Below the pieces are notes generated by a model. It worked only from the letters and a program-made list of their open reading frames with translations, had not been told where the DNA came from and ran no database searches. A stretch of DNA of 64,000 nucleotides from Shewanella indica. GTDB taxonomy: Bacteria; Pseudomonadota; Gammaproteobacteria; Enterobacterales; Shewanellaceae. Location: positions 1 to 64,000 of the forward strand of contig NZ_NIJK01000018.1 in NCBI RefSeq assembly GCF_002836975.1. Reading direction: 5' to 3'. This document shows positions 13,205 to 23,000 of this stretch, piece after piece; position 1 is the first letter of the stretch; each line of letters opens with the position of its first letter. A program made the translations under genes and the position numbers.

Positions 13205-13906
13205 TTAGCTAGCAGCGTCCAGAGTGTTCTGGTCGACAGCTACACCTGCACCCATAGTGGTGGAGATGCTTACCTTCTTCACATACTGACCTTTGGCTGC
13301 AGCAGGCTTAGCCTTTCTCAGTGCAGACAGCAGTGCTTCCAGGTTTTCTTTCAGTTGAACAGTTTCGAAGTCCACTTTACCGATAGTAGTGTGGATGATG
13401 CCGTTCTTGTCGTTACGGTAACGAACCTGACCTGCCTTGGCGTTCTTAACAGCTTCGGCAACGTTAGGAGTTACAGTACCGGTTTTAGGGTTAGGCATCA
13501 GGCCGCGTGGGCCCAGGATTTGACCCAGCATACCAACAACGCGCATTGCATCAGGAGATGCGATAACTACGTCGAAGTTCATTTCGCCGGCTTTCACCTG
13601 CTCAGCCAGATCTTCCATACCTACCAGTTCAGCACCAGCTTCTTTCGCAGCTTCGGCATTGGCACCTTGAGTGAATACAGCAACACGTACTTCACGACCG
13701 GTACCGTGTGGCAGCACAGTGGCACCACGAACGTTTTGGTCTGATTTACGAGGATCAACACCCAGGTTAACGGCAACGTCTACGCTCTCAACGAACTTGG
13801 CAGTAGCCAGTTCTTTCAGCAGAGCTACAGCTTCGTTGATGTCGTATGCTTTGGTTACGTCCACTTTCTCGCGGATGGTGCGCATGCGCTTAGTCAGCTT
13901 TGCCAT
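13205..13906 (-). CDS. rplA: 50S ribosomal protein L1
   Basis: 233 residues starting [17 protein letters not shown]. It forms the mobile L1 stalk that guides deacylated tRNA out of the E site. The [13 protein letters not shown] motif of the L1 fold is present. It lies 4 bp after rplK, with which it forms the classic L11 operon. In E. coli L1 represses translation of this operon at the rplK leader. Confidence 0.98.
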   Translation of the reverse strand: MAKLTKRMRTIREKVDVTKAYDINEAVALLKELATAKFVESVDVAVNLGVDPRKSDQNVRGATVLPHGTGREVRVAVFTQGANAEAAKEAGAELVGMEDLAEQVKAGEMNFDVVIASPDAMRVVGMLGQILGPRGLMPNPKTGTVTPNVAEAVKNAKAGQVRYRNDKNGIIHTTIGKVDFETVQLKENLEALLSALRKAKPAAAKGQYVKKVSISTTMGAGVAVDQNTLDAAS

Positions 13907-13910
13907 TATA

Positions 13911-14339
13911 TTAGTCCTCTACTACCAAACCCATGGAACGCGCAGTACCTTCGATTGAGCGAATCATCGCTTCAATGTCAGCACCAGTCATATCGGTTGC
14001 CTTGGTTTCAGCAATTTCCTGAACCTGGCTACGCTTGATAGTACCCACTTTCTGAGTGTTAGGACGGGCAGAACCTGACTTCAGGCCAGCGGCTTTCTTC
14101 AGCAAGAAGGCTGCAGGTGGAGTCTTGGTTTCGAAAGTGAATGAGCGATCATTGTAAACAGTGATCACTACTGGAATTGGCATACCTTTTTCGAACTTTT
14201 CAGTACGAGCGTTGAATGCTTTACAGAATTCCATGATGTTCACACCTTTCTGACCCAGAGCTGGACCAACTGGTGGAGACGGGTTTGCAGCACCGGCTGC
14301 TACTTGCAGCTTGATGTAAGCTTCAATTTTCTTTGCCAT
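13911..14339 (-). CDS. rplK: 50S ribosomal protein L11
   Basis: 142 residues, [20 protein letters not shown]. It forms the GTPase-associated centre with L10-L12 and 23S rRNA and is needed for RelA-dependent stringent signalling. The proline-rich [20 protein letters not shown] loop bound by thiostrepton-type drugs is intact. It is the first gene of the rplKA pair, behind a consensus promoter embedded in a long inverted repeat. Confidence 0.98.
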   Translation of the reverse strand: MAKKIEAYIKLQVAAGAANPSPPVGPALGQKGVNIMEFCKAFNARTEKFEKGMPIPVVITVYNDRSFTFETKTPPAAFLLKKAAGLKSGSARPNTQKVGTIKRSQVQEIAETKATDMTGADIEAMIRSIEGTARSMGLVVED

Positions 14340-14399
14340 CTGACATTTCCTCAGTTTGGGTTCAAACGCTCAGGCAACATGCCTTGAGCTCCCCGAAAA

Positions 14400-14436
14400 C
14401 AACGGGTGCGGATTATATAGAAATCCGCACCCGTTG
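14400..14436 (-). terminator. 15-bp perfect inverted repeat after nusG, overlapping the rplK promoter
   Basis: CAACGGGTGCGGATT (14400-14414) pairs perfectly with AATCCGCACCCGTTG (14422-14436), with a 7-base loop. On the minus strand it is followed by TTTTC, so it can act as the secE-nusG terminator. It also encloses the -10 element of the rplK promoter. Confidence 0.65.
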
Positions 14437-14440
14437 CCAA
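14412..14440 (-). promoter_or_regulatory. rplK (L11 operon) promoter
   Basis: The -35 is TTGGCA (14435-14440), the -10 is TATAAT (14412-14417), and the spacer is 17 bp. The spacer and -10 lie inside the inverted repeat at 14400-14436. Confidence 0.8.
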
Positions 14441-14462
14441 ACGGATTTTGTATTTTATTTAA

Positions 14463-15014
14463 TCAGGATTTTTCAACCTGATTAAAGTCCAACTCAACCG
14501 GAGTTGAGCGGCCGAAGATCATCACAGACACCTTAACGCGGTTCTTGTCATAATCCACTTCCTCAACAGTACCGTTGAAGTCGGCAAATGGACCATCGGT
14601 AACCCGAACCACTTCGCCGGGTTCGAACATAACGCGATGAGTCGGAGAATCAGTCGTCTCCTGCAAGCGACGCAGGATAGCCTCGGCTTCCTTATCAGAA
14701 ATAGGTGCTGGGCGATCAGATGTGCCACCAATAAAGCCCATCACTCGAGGAATACTCTTCACCAAGTGCCAGCTTTGATCGTTCATTTCCATCTGTACCA
14801 GCACATAACCGGGGAAAAACTTACGCTCACTCTTGCGGCGTTGGCCGGCACGCATTTCCACGACTTCTTCGGTAGGAACCAGTACTTCGCCGAAGAACTC
14901 TTCCATACCATGCATCTTGATGTGTTCAAGCAAAGACTTACATACACGGCCTTCATAACCGGAAAAAGCCTGAACCACATACCATCTTTTCTTAGCTTCT
15001 TTAGCTTCAGTCAT
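14463..15014 (-). CDS. nusG: Transcription termination/antitermination factor NusG
   Basis: 183 residues starting [21 protein letters not shown], with an NGN domain (about 8-120) that clamps RNA polymerase and a C-terminal KOW domain ([30 protein letters not shown] split near residue 130-160) that contacts Rho or S10. An in-frame upstream extension runs back into secE and is rejected. It lies 8 bp after secE, the standard secE-nusG pair. Confidence 0.98.
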   Translation of the reverse strand: MTEAKEAKKRWYVVQAFSGYEGRVCKSLLEHIKMHGMEEFFGEVLVPTEEVVEMRAGQRRKSERKFFPGYVLVQMEMNDQSWHLVKSIPRVMGFIGGTSDRPAPISDKEAEAILRRLQETTDSPTHRVMFEPGEVVRVTDGPFADFNGTVEEVDYDKNRVKVSVMIFGRSTPVELDFNQVEKS

Positions 15015-15022
15015 TCTAGTGC

Positions 15023-15403
15023 CTATACGCCAGTAATAAAGTTGACAATGCGCAGCAATACCGCATCCAATCCCCAAAGGATCAAGGCCAGGATACCTGT
15101 CGCAGCCAGTACGATAAAGGTGGTATTCAACGCCTCTTGGCGAGTAGGCCATACAACTTTGCGCACTTCGATTTGTGACTCACGGGCAAAGGCCAAGGCT
15201 TGCTTACCCTTAATCGTTTGCAGGGCTATAAAACCTGCAATCGCAAATACGACAACCACACCCGCTGCGCGGATTGGCAGAGTGAAGATTTCACTGTCGT
15301 TGTACATCTGGTTGCCAACAATCGCTGCAGCCACCAGTAGTATAGCTACTACCCACTTTACGATATCCAGAGAGTTGCCCTGGTTTTCAGTATTTGTTGT
15401 CAT
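15023..15403 (-). CDS. secE: Preprotein translocase subunit SecE
   Basis: 126 residues with three predicted membrane segments (about 15-32, 44-62, 95-115), the E. coli-type long form. The conserved amphipathic region [20 protein letters not shown], which clamps SecY, precedes the last segment. It is the first gene of secE-nusG and is preceded directly by its own promoter and 130-nt leader. The tuf/tRNA genes usually found upstream are absent. Confidence 0.97.
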   Translation of the reverse strand: MTTNTENQGNSLDIVKWVVAILLVAAAIVGNQMYNDSEIFTLPIRAAGVVVVFAIAGFIALQTIKGKQALAFARESQIEVRKVVWPTRQEALNTTFIVLAATGILALILWGLDAVLLRIVNFITGV

Positions 15404-15539
15404 CGGTTAATTCCGTTACTCATTACGACCTGAGCCTAGGGACAGCTGAGTAAGTTTAAGGCTTAATTCAGCGCCAGCCCGCTTTCGAACTCGCCCCTGA
15501 CGAGAATTCTCCGGCTCAGGGCACAAAAATCGGCCATAG

Positions 15540-15568
15540 ATTGTATTCTTAATCAACTTTGTTATCAA
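15540..15568 (-). promoter_or_regulatory. secE-nusG promoter
   Basis: The -35 is TTGATA (15563-15568), the -10 is TACAAT (15540-15545), and the spacer is 17 bp. The 5' UTR is about 130 nt. It contains an 8-bp complementary pair (CCTGAGCC on the minus strand at 15513-15520 with GGCTCAGG at 15429-15436) that could close a long-range stem. Confidence 0.75.
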
Positions 15569-16165
15569 GGATACACAGGGCGAAACCAAGAGAAAGACGG
15601 ACTCTTTGTGTCAGTTAACCAAAAAGCACAGTTAAGCGCCTTGATGCCAAGAACCAAATCCAGGACCAATACTTTTCCCAAAAAGGCTCGAAAATCAATT
15701 CGTCCGCTCGGAAACAATAACCTACCGAGTTTTCTATCTGTTTGAGAGTGTGACATCAAGCATGCGCCTGGTTTCCTGTTCGCCTCAATAGCCCACCTTT
15801 AAATGGACCACTTTAAGAGCCGGTTTGAGTGTCCAGCGGACACCTGAATAGCCAAATCGGTCACTTTTTAAGAAAAGAGGACACTAGTGCGGACACTTAC
15901 TGCAAGGCGAGCGCAAGAATAACAAATATAAACAATGAGTTATTGCTTTGGCATGTTTTCTGCTTTATCTAGCTGAGTAGCGAAACAGTCGTCGACTGGC
16001 GTTGTGAAACTCGCCGACCGCGGTTCTTTGTCACTATCTTGCTGATGGGCCATCGCTGATGCGCCATCACCCCCTCCTTGGGGACCCTCTTCCCGACCGC
16101 AGGAAGCGCCCGCTGTATTGGCCCGGCCATTGGCGCTCCTGCTCCTTTTTCTTTTTTAAGGTCAC
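15569..16165. other. Gene-poor interval upstream of secE
   Basis: No convincing gene is seen over about 600 bp. Short open frames of 64 and 66 codons exist on the minus strand but show no recognisable family. The stretch includes the GGACAC-repeat patch described separately. In many gamma-proteobacteria this position carries a tRNA cluster with tuf and tRNA-Trp; none is detectable. Confidence 0.6.
15800..15898. mobile_element. Possible remnant of an IS21-type element end
   Basis: GGACAC or its complement recurs four times in about 70 bp (GTGTCC 15829-15834, GGACAC 15838-15843, then again near 15879 and 15891). Looser GGACCACTT and GGTCACTT units accompany them, spaced with AT-rich and CCGG-containing sequence. 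IS21-family ends carry such multiple short terminal repeats. No transposase gene remains, so the identification is tentative. Confidence 0.3.
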
Positions 16166-16441
16166 TCACCCCGGCATAGCTGCGGACTTGGCAATCAAAC
16201 TCAGTTTGGCGCGCTTGCTCAGCTTTTTTACCGCCATCTCCCGCCGCAGGGCATCACCGTGGCCACCAATCTCTTCACGATAAACGAGTTGCAAAGGCCC
16301 GCGACCACGCAGATATTTGGCGGCTTTGGGGCCGCCACTCTGATGCTCCTGCAGGCGCCGGGGCACATCCTTGGTGATCCCTGTGTACAGCTCGCCCCCG
16401 GCGCAGCGCAGGATATACAGCTGCCAGTTATCACCACTCAT
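16166..16441 (-). CDS. GIY-YIG nuclease family protein (YhbQ-like)
   Basis: 91 residues containing one GIY-YIG fold: LYILRC and LYTGIT supply the two beta strands with the conserved tyrosines, followed by RRLQEH with the catalytic-type arginine. Single-domain proteins of this size (YhbQ/UPF0213) have uncertain roles in DNA repair or exchange. It overlaps the upstream oligopeptidase gene by 4 bp (ATGA), so the two are translationally coupled. Confidence 0.85.
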   Translation of the reverse strand: MSGDNWQLYILRCAGGELYTGITKDVPRRLQEHQSGGPKAAKYLRGRGPLQLVYREEIGGHGDALRREMAVKKLSKRAKLSLIAKSAAMPG

Positions 16442-18576
16442 TCCAGTCCCAACAGGCCGAGGAAGAAGGCATATTCCAGCGCGGTATCTTCAAATTGCCG
16501 GAAACGTCCGCTCTTGCCGCCATGGCCGGCCTCCATATCCGTCTGTAACAGCAGCAGATTGTCGTCCGTCTTGTAATCCCTGAGTTTGGCCACCCACTTG
16601 GCTGGCTCAAAATACTGCACCTGAGAATCGTGCAGCCCTGTGGTCACCAACAGATGCGGGTAGGCCTGATGGCGAATGTTGTCATAAGGCGAGTAGCTCA
16701 GCATGTAGTCAAAGTAGGGCTTGTCATTGGGGTTGCCCCACTCATCATATTCATTGGTCGTCAGTGGAATCGACTCATCGAGCATGGTGGTGACTATATC
16801 CACAAAGGGCACATGGGCGGCCACCGCCAGGTAAAGACCCGGAGCCTGATTGACCACGGCGCCCATCAATAAACCACCGGCACTGCCCCCGGCGGCAACC
16901 ACTTTGCCGGGTGCGGCATAACCCAGATCCAAAAGTGCCCGGGTAGTGTCTTCAAAGTCATTGAAACTGTTTCGTTTATTAAACAGCCTGCCATCATCAT
17001 ACCAAGGCCTGCCGAGCATCTCTCCGCCCCGGACATGGGCAATGGCATAAACCACGCCGCGATCCAGCAGGCTTAGAACTGAGGCATCGAAATCCGGCTC
17101 TATGATATGGCCGTAGGCACCATAACCGTATTGATACAGTGGGTTACTACCGTCTTTACGGAACTTGTCCTTGCGATACACCAGAGTCACGGGCACCTGG
17201 GCACCATCACGGGCCGGGATCAGCAAGCGCTCGGCCTGATAGTTGCCGGGCTCGAAATCCCCCAATACCTTTTCCTGTTTGAGCAGTTTACGCTCACCCG
17301 GCTTATCCAGTTGATAACTGTAAATACTCTCGGGGGTAGTCGGGCTCGAGTAATATAACCTCAGTTCGCGACTGTGCTGGCTGGGATTGATATCCAGACC
17401 AACCACATAGGCCGGGTCATCAAAGGCCAATTCATAGCCGCGGCTGAGATCGGTATGGGGATAGACCTTGATATGGCTCAGCCCCTGGCTGCGGCTCTGT
17501 ACTATCAGATAATCGTCCAGCAATAACAGATCTTCGAGGCGCACCTCGGGATCATGGGCCAGTACCTGCTGCCACTTGCGCTTGTCGCCGGCATCGGCAG
17601 CCGTGGTTTTCATCAGCCTGAAATTGGTCGCCTGCCAGTTGCTGAGGATGAAGAATTCATCTCCACGCTTGGCGATGCTGTATTCGTGGCCCTCTTCCCG
17701 CGGCAGAAACGCCCGGAATTCGCCGAGCGGGGCGTTGGCATCGAGCAGGGAAACTTCACTGGTCGTGGTGCTCTCGTGGTGCAATACAATCAGGGATTCA
17801 TCCAGACTCTTGCCGAGGGAGATATAGAAGGTATCGTCCTGCTCTTCATAAACCAGCAGATCCTCGCTCTGGGGGCTTCCCAGCTTGTGCCGGAAAACCT
17901 GGTATCCCAGCAGAGTCTGTGGGTCTTTAGCGATATAGAACACATAACGGTTGTCATTGCTCCAGACCACCCGGCCATCGACGCCCGTCAGCTTGTCGGC
18001 AAGCAGTTCCCCGGTGGCAAGATCTTTAAAATAAACGCTGTAAATACGACGGCTGAGGGTATCCTCGGCAAAGGCCAGTATCTGCTCATCCGGGCTGACA
18101 GACACTCCGCCCAGGGCGTAAAACTCCTGCCCCTCGGCGCGCCGGTTAACATCTAGCAGCAACTGCTCTTCACCATTGAGCTCACGGCTTCTGGCGATCA
18201 CCGGATACTCCAGCCCGGCCTCGAAACGGCGGTAATACCAATGGTTATGCCAGCGATATGGCACACTGCTCTCATCCTGCTCCAGCCTGGAGATCAGCTC
18301 TTTAAACAGTTTCTGTTTCAGCGGCTCCCAAGGCTTAAGACGTGCGGCGGTATAGGCGTTTTCCCGTTCCAGATAATCGATAACGTCCGGGGCCTGACGC
18401 TCATCGTCACGCAGCCAATAATAGTCGTCTGTCCTGGTCACACCGTGAAGGCTCATGGTGTGGGGACGTTTTTCGGCAACCGGTGCCACCAGCTTATTTT
18501 CTGAATTCATTCCACTGCATCCGCACAGCCACAAGGCTGTGCCTAAAACCAACATCAGGGATCCTGCTCGACTCAT
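16438..18576 (-). CDS. Prolyl oligopeptidase-family (S9A) lipoprotein, oligopeptidase B-like
   Basis: 712 residues from the ATG at 18576 (SD AAGGA; a GTG one codon upstream is also possible). A signal peptide ends in the lipobox-like LCGC, suggesting a periplasm-facing lipoprotein. The N-terminal beta-propeller contains YYWLRDDERQAPDV. The alpha/beta hydrolase domain has the nucleophile GGSAGG (near residue 560), an aspartate in GLHDSQVQYFEPAKW and the histidine in EAGHGGKSGRF. Family enzymes cut short peptides after basic or prolyl residues; the exact specificity is not evident. E. coli PtrB is cytosolic, so the lipoprotein signal is a difference. Confidence 0.9.
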   Translation of the reverse strand: MSRAGSLMLVLGTALWLCGCSGMNSENKLVAPVAEKRPHTMSLHGVTRTDDYYWLRDDERQAPDVIDYLERENAYTAARLKPWEPLKQKLFKELISRLEQDESSVPYRWHNHWYYRRFEAGLEYPVIARSRELNGEEQLLLDVNRRAEGQEFYALGGVSVSPDEQILAFAEDTLSRRIYSVYFKDLATGELLADKLTGVDGRVVWSNDNRYVFYIAKDPQTLLGYQVFRHKLGSPQSEDLLVYEEQDDTFYISLGKSLDESLIVLHHESTTTSEVSLLDANAPLGEFRAFLPREEGHEYSIAKRGDEFFILSNWQATNFRLMKTTAADAGDKRKWQQVLAHDPEVRLEDLLLLDDYLIVQSRSQGLSHIKVYPHTDLSRGYELAFDDPAYVVGLDINPSQHSRELRLYYSSPTTPESIYSYQLDKPGERKLLKQEKVLGDFEPGNYQAERLLIPARDGAQVPVTLVYRKDKFRKDGSNPLYQYGYGAYGHIIEPDFDASVLSLLDRGVVYAIAHVRGGEMLGRPWYDDGRLFNKRNSFNDFEDTTRALLDLGYAAPGKVVAAGGSAGGLLMGAVVNQAPGLYLAVAAHVPFVDIVTTMLDESIPLTTNEYDEWGNPNDKPYFDYMLSYSPYDNIRHQAYPHLLVTTGLHDSQVQYFEPAKWVAKLRDYKTDDNLLLLQTDMEAGHGGKSGRFRQFEDTALEYAFFLGLLGLE

Positions 18577-18737
18577 CACTCTTCCTTAGCCTGAGAAGCG
18601 TTAATATCAACGGCCTACTCCCTCGACTACAGGCCGTCTGCATATAGTGACGCCGACCGGCGCCAACGGCAAGCCCTGGCGCCCGAGTCCGGATCTCTAA
18701 GGCTCCCCTTCACCCGCAGAAAATGTGACCCTATCCG

Positions 18738-18796
18738 CTTGTCATTTGTATGTAACAGGCGCATGCTGGTGCCGCCTGCCACATACAAGTGACAGG
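18738..18796. repeat. Long imperfect inverted repeat upstream of the FMN riboswitch
   Basis: Left arm 18738-18760 and right arm 18774-18796 pair over about 23 positions with four mismatches, around a 13-base loop. The outer part is CTTGTCATTTGTATGT against ACATACAAGTGACAGG. It ends 4 bp before the RFN element and probably overlaps the ribB promoter, for which no convincing -10 is visible. Confidence 0.55.
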
Positions 18797-18800
18797 TCAA

Positions 18801-18975
18801 TTCTCAGGGCGGGGTGAAATTCCCCACCGGCGGTAAATCGTGTCAGCGACATGAAAGCCCGCGAGCGCCCGCCAGATTCTGGCGGGGTCAGCAGATCTGG
18901 TGTCATCACATCCTAGCGTGACTATTCCAGAGCCGACGGTGTTGCCATTTAGATGGCTCAGTCCGGATGAAAGAG
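18801..18975 (+). promoter_or_regulatory. FMN riboswitch (RFN element)
   Basis: The highly conserved RFN sequences are present in order: TTCTCAGGGCGGGGTGAAAT, TCCCCACCGGCGGTAAAT, AGCCCGCGAGCG, GGTCAGCAGATCTGGT, CCAGAGCCGACGGT and GTCCGGATGAAAGAGAA. It binds FMN and lies 120 nt upstream of ribB, so FMN should repress ribB. No strong intrinsic terminator is evident before ribB, which favours control at translation initiation or by Rho. Confidence 0.95.
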
Positions 18976-19095
18976 AATCAGATTGCCGCCAGGCGATCCG
19001 CTTAGTGATATGTATCTGCCAGTGGCAGAGACACCGCTATTCCTTTCTTTGCCCTGATTCTGGAAAACCCAAGCCGTAATTTAAGGATTTTTACC

Positions 19096-19749
19096 ATGAA
19101 TCAGTCATTATTAGCGCCTTTTGGTACCCCGATTGAAAGAGTCGAAACCGCCCTCGAAGCATTGCGTCAAGGCCGCGGTGTTTTAGTGGTCGACGATGAA
19201 GACAGAGAAAACGAAGGCGACCTAATCTTTGCCGCCGAGAGCTTGACCAACGCCCAGATGGCGATGCTGATCCGCGAATGCAGCGGCATTGTCTGTCTCT
19301 GCCTTACCGACGAGAAAATCAAGGCGCTGCAGTTGCCGCCCATGGTGGAAAACAACTCCAGCCAATTCGGCACCGCCTTTACCGTAAGCATTGAGGCCAA
19401 AGTCGGAGTCACGACCGGGGTTTCCGCTGCCGACCGGGTGACCACTATCAAGACCGCCATTGCCGACAACGCCAAACCGGAAGACCTGGCCCGCCCTGGG
19501 CACGTCTATCCGCTGCGGGCTCAGCCCGGTGGTGTGATGACCCGCCGCGGTCACACAGAGGGCACTGTGGACTTGATGCAACTGGCAGGCCTAAAACCCG
19601 CCGGAGTGCTGTGCGAAGTGACCAATCCGGATGGCACCATGGCCAGACTGCCACAAATCATCGCTTTTGGCGCCCAACACAACCTGCCGGTTCTCTCCAT
19701 CGAGGATATTGTCAGTTATCGCGAATCTCTGCTGGCCAACGCAGGCTAA
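19096..19749 (+). CDS. ribB: 3,4-dihydroxy-2-butanone-4-phosphate synthase
   Basis: 217 residues, the stand-alone RibB length, without a RibA domain. It converts ribulose 5-phosphate to 3,4-dihydroxy-2-butanone 4-phosphate plus formate, the carbon donor for the riboflavin xylene ring. The active-site acidic loop [16 protein letters not shown] (near residue 33) and [12 protein letters not shown] (near 150) are intact. It is a single gene behind the FMN riboswitch and ahead of a terminator, as for Shewanella and E. coli ribB. Confidence 0.97.
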   Translation: MNQSLLAPFGTPIERVETALEALRQGRGVLVVDDEDRENEGDLIFAAESLTNAQMAMLIRECSGIVCLCLTDEKIKALQLPPMVENNSSQFGTAFTVSIEAKVGVTTGVSAADRVTTIKTAIADNAKPEDLARPGHVYPLRAQPGGVMTRRGHTEGTVDLMQLAGLKPAGVLCEVTNPDGTMARLPQIIAFGAQHNLPVLSIEDIVSYRESLLANAG

Positions 19750-19777
19750 TAAACCAGCACTCCCTAACTATTTGATC

Positions 19778-19806
19778 AAAAGCGGCTACATAGCCGCTTT
19801 TGTTTT
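19778..19806 (+). terminator. ribB terminator
   Basis: An 11-bp perfect stem (AAAAGCGGCTA / TAGCCGCTTTT) with a CA loop, then TGTTTT, 28 bp after the ribB stop. Confidence 0.85.
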
Positions 19807-19912
19807 AAACAAACCGGCAAACTAGGTTACAACAAGGCTTACATTAACCCTCCTCTTTTTAAGGTTTATTTTCGTGACCTAGATTAGAAATCCTTGAATA
19901 ACGGGTCGCCCC

Positions 19913-19984
19913 CTGATAGGCAATGTGTTACTTATCGAGAGTTATTGCCTGTATCCCAATAGCTTACAGGCAGGTCTTTATCAG
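19913..19984 (+). promoter_or_regulatory. Structured leader of the GGDEF/EAL gene with alternative hairpins
   Basis: AGGCAAT (19918-19924) pairs with ATTGCCT (19944-19950), while GCCTGTA (19947-19953) pairs with TACAGGC (19965-19971). The two 7-bp hairpins share bases and exclude each other. CTGATA (19913-19918) and TATCAG (19979-19984) could close the whole element. It ends 25 nt before the start codon. It does not match the known c-di-GMP riboswitch consensus by eye. Confidence 0.4.
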
Positions 19985-20008
19985 TTAGGATTTCGAGGAG
20001 AGCCATAG

Positions 20009-23000
20009 GTGTTAAGCCAACTGAGCCTAAAGCGCAAATTACTCTTGTTTGCCTTAGTGCCTGTTTTGGTTCTCAGCCTACTGGGTTGTGTACGTTTATT
20101 TGAACTGCTGCATAACTATCGTTTGGCCAACCAAAGTTATCATGCCGTCGAGGTAGGACGTCGTCTGGCCGATCTCATCTATGAATTGCAGCAGGAACGG
20201 GGTCTCAGCGCCGCCTATATCGCCTGCGATGGTAAGTGCTTTGCCGATAGTCTCCAGGTGCAGCAGCAGCGAGTATCGGCACAGATAACCGCCCTGCAAA
20301 ACTCTCCCCACTTATTGCAACTCACTGAACAACTGTCTTCTGCAGCCCAGCACCTGCTACAAACCAAGCTGGAAGCTCTGCGGCTCGGCAAGCAGGCGCT
20401 GGAAAATAACCGGCGCGAACTCTTGAGTCGCAATGAAAGCGACGCACTGAATTTCTATTCCGACTTCAACTACGAACTCCTGTTGGGTATTGCCAATCTG
20501 CAATCCCTGTCGAGCAATGTGCAACAGGCCAGAGCCTATGCCGATCTGGCTGCACTGTTGCGGATTCAGGAGTTGGCGGTGCGTGAGCGCGGCCTGATCA
20601 ACGGCATGCTGCTGAAACGTCAGTTTGATACCGACAGTTATGAACAGCTGTTGGCATTAATAACAGAGCAAGATCAGAGCATAGATCTGTTCCGCGCCAG
20701 TGCCATAGCGGAACACAAACAACGCCTGGAAGCTATGCTGCTGGACAGTAAGAGTCAGACATTGAATAACGTCAGGGAACAACTGCGCCAACAAGATGCC
20801 ATAACGCGTCAGGCGCACAAGTTCAGCTCCCAGCTGGGTTATGGTGGCCTATTGCATGAATTTAAAAACTTTCTTCTTCGGGGAGAAAGCAGATACCAAC
20901 AAGACTTCTATATCAAACTTGAATCACTGGAGCAGATCCTCAATAAACTAAGCTCAAACTGGGTGATCAGCAGTACTCAGCAACTGGCGATTGCCCAAAT
21001 CAGGGACAAACTCAACGAATATCGCCACAAGATGCAGCTGATAGCATCCATGCAAAGCCGGGGGGCCAAGGTGAAAGAGATAGACTCCCTGGTGCAAATT
21101 TCCGACGATCAGATGCTCAATGCTCTGAAGGCCCTGACCCAACCCAAGCCACCTGTGACTCCCGAAGTCTGGTGGCAGTTGACCAGTGAAAGGATCCGCC
21201 AAATGGATGCCATTGCCGACAGTGTTTCCGATGATATTCTCAATCTTTCCAACGCTCAGCGCAGTCAGTCGCTGCGCCTTATTGCCCTCTATCTCCTTTC
21301 AGCCGCCGTCACTATCGGCCTGCTGTTGTTTCTTGGCCGGGCCCTGAGTCACAATCTGCTCAGGCGTATCTATGCTATAGCCAACAACATGCGCTTGATG
21401 ACCAAGGATCCTAATCTGGATCTGGATATCAAGGTCGAGGGTAAGGATGAATTGGCCGACATGGCCAAGGCTCTGGGACAAATGCTTAATGAAAGGCAAA
21501 AATCCTATCAACAGTTGAAACAGGCCGCTGCGGTATTCGACTACTCAGGCGAGGGGATTGTCATCACAGATGCCAATAACCGTATTGAACTGGTCAACCC
21601 GGCATTCAGCCGCATTACCGGTTACAAGCTGGAAGAGGTCAAGGGCAAGAATCCTTCAATACTCAACTCCTATCGCCACGATGATGCCTTCTTCAGTAAT
21701 ATGTGGGATAGCCTGCTGACCAATAACAAATGGGAAGGCGAGATCTGGAATAAGCGCAAAGACGGTGAAATTTATCCTGAGTACTTGGCCATCACCCTGG
21801 TTAGAGACGATAACAACAATATACTCAAACACATAGGTTTGTTTGTCGATATCAGCCACCGTAAAAAATACGAGCAGGACATCTGGTATCAGGCTCATTT
21901 CGATATTCTGACCAAGCTGCCTAACCGCAAGATGTTCAACGAGCGGCTGCACCACGAGCTGTTACAGGCCCGTATTCATGGTCACAAACTGGCAATTCTG
22001 TTGATCGATCTCGACAGGTTCAAATATATCAATGATGTACTGGGCCACAAACGCGGTGATCTACTGTTACAACAGGTGGCGAGAAGATTGGAGTCACTCC
22101 CGGATGAACAGAAGTTTGTCGCCCGCATAGGGGGCGATGAATTTGCCGTGATCTTGCCACACTATAAGAATGATGCCGCCCTGACAGCAGTAGCCGACAG
22201 AGTAAAAGCCCTGTTCGGCAATAGCTTCGATATCGATGGTCAGGACACCCTGATCTCGGTCAGCTTTGGTATAGGTGTCTATCCCGAGGACGGCGATGAC
22301 ATAGATGCCTTGACCCGCAACACAGAAACCGCCATGTACAGCGCCAAAGACAACGGCCGCGACAACTACCAGTATTTCACTCCCAGCATGAACGCCAGCA
22401 TGCTGGAGCGCTTGCAGTTGGAGCAACATCTAAGAAGCGCCGTGTTGCATCAAGCGTTTTGCTTGCATTATCAACCCATAGTTTCTATGGAAACCGGCCA
22501 AATCACCTCTGTCGAGGCGTTGATACGCTGGAATGACCCCGAATATGGCTGGGTTTCGCCGGAGAAATTCATTCCTATCGCAGAGAACAACGGCCTAATA
22601 GAGCCGATAGGCGAATGGGTACTGGAACAAGCACTGAAAGACCTAAGCCATTGGCATGCCAAGGGAATAAAGCTGGATATGGCGATCAACGTCTCCAGCC
22701 GCCAGTGTATCAATGTCAGTGGGGTACGCTTCGACACCTTGCTGGCCGACGCCATCAAACGTCACGGCATAGCCGCCGAGAGACTGCACATAGAAATCAC
22801 CGAATCCATGTTGCTGGACGACAGTCCCCATTGTTTGGAGGTGCTCAACAGCATTCGCCAACTCGGGGTGACGATTCATATGGATGATTTTGGAACCGGC
22901 TTCTCCTCCTTGAGCTATCTGCGTAAGTTCCCTATCTCAGTGATCAAAATCGACAAAAGTTTTGTCGATAATGCCTTGGTGAATGAGGCCGATGCCAGCC

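Noticed and set aside
15480..15520. AGGGGCGAGTTCGAA on the minus strand, reminiscent of the 5' part of tRNA-Trp
   Set aside because: It cannot be folded into a cloverleaf and lacks anticodon and acceptor arms; probably coincidence in the secE leader.
15565..15759. 64-codon minus-strand frame upstream of secE
   Set aside because: It overlaps the secE promoter -35, has unremarkable composition and no recognisable similarity.
15969..16169. 66-codon minus-strand frame overlapping the GIY-YIG stop (GTG start)
   Set aside because: No recognisable family and a low-complexity basic composition; the GTG overlap alone is not enough.
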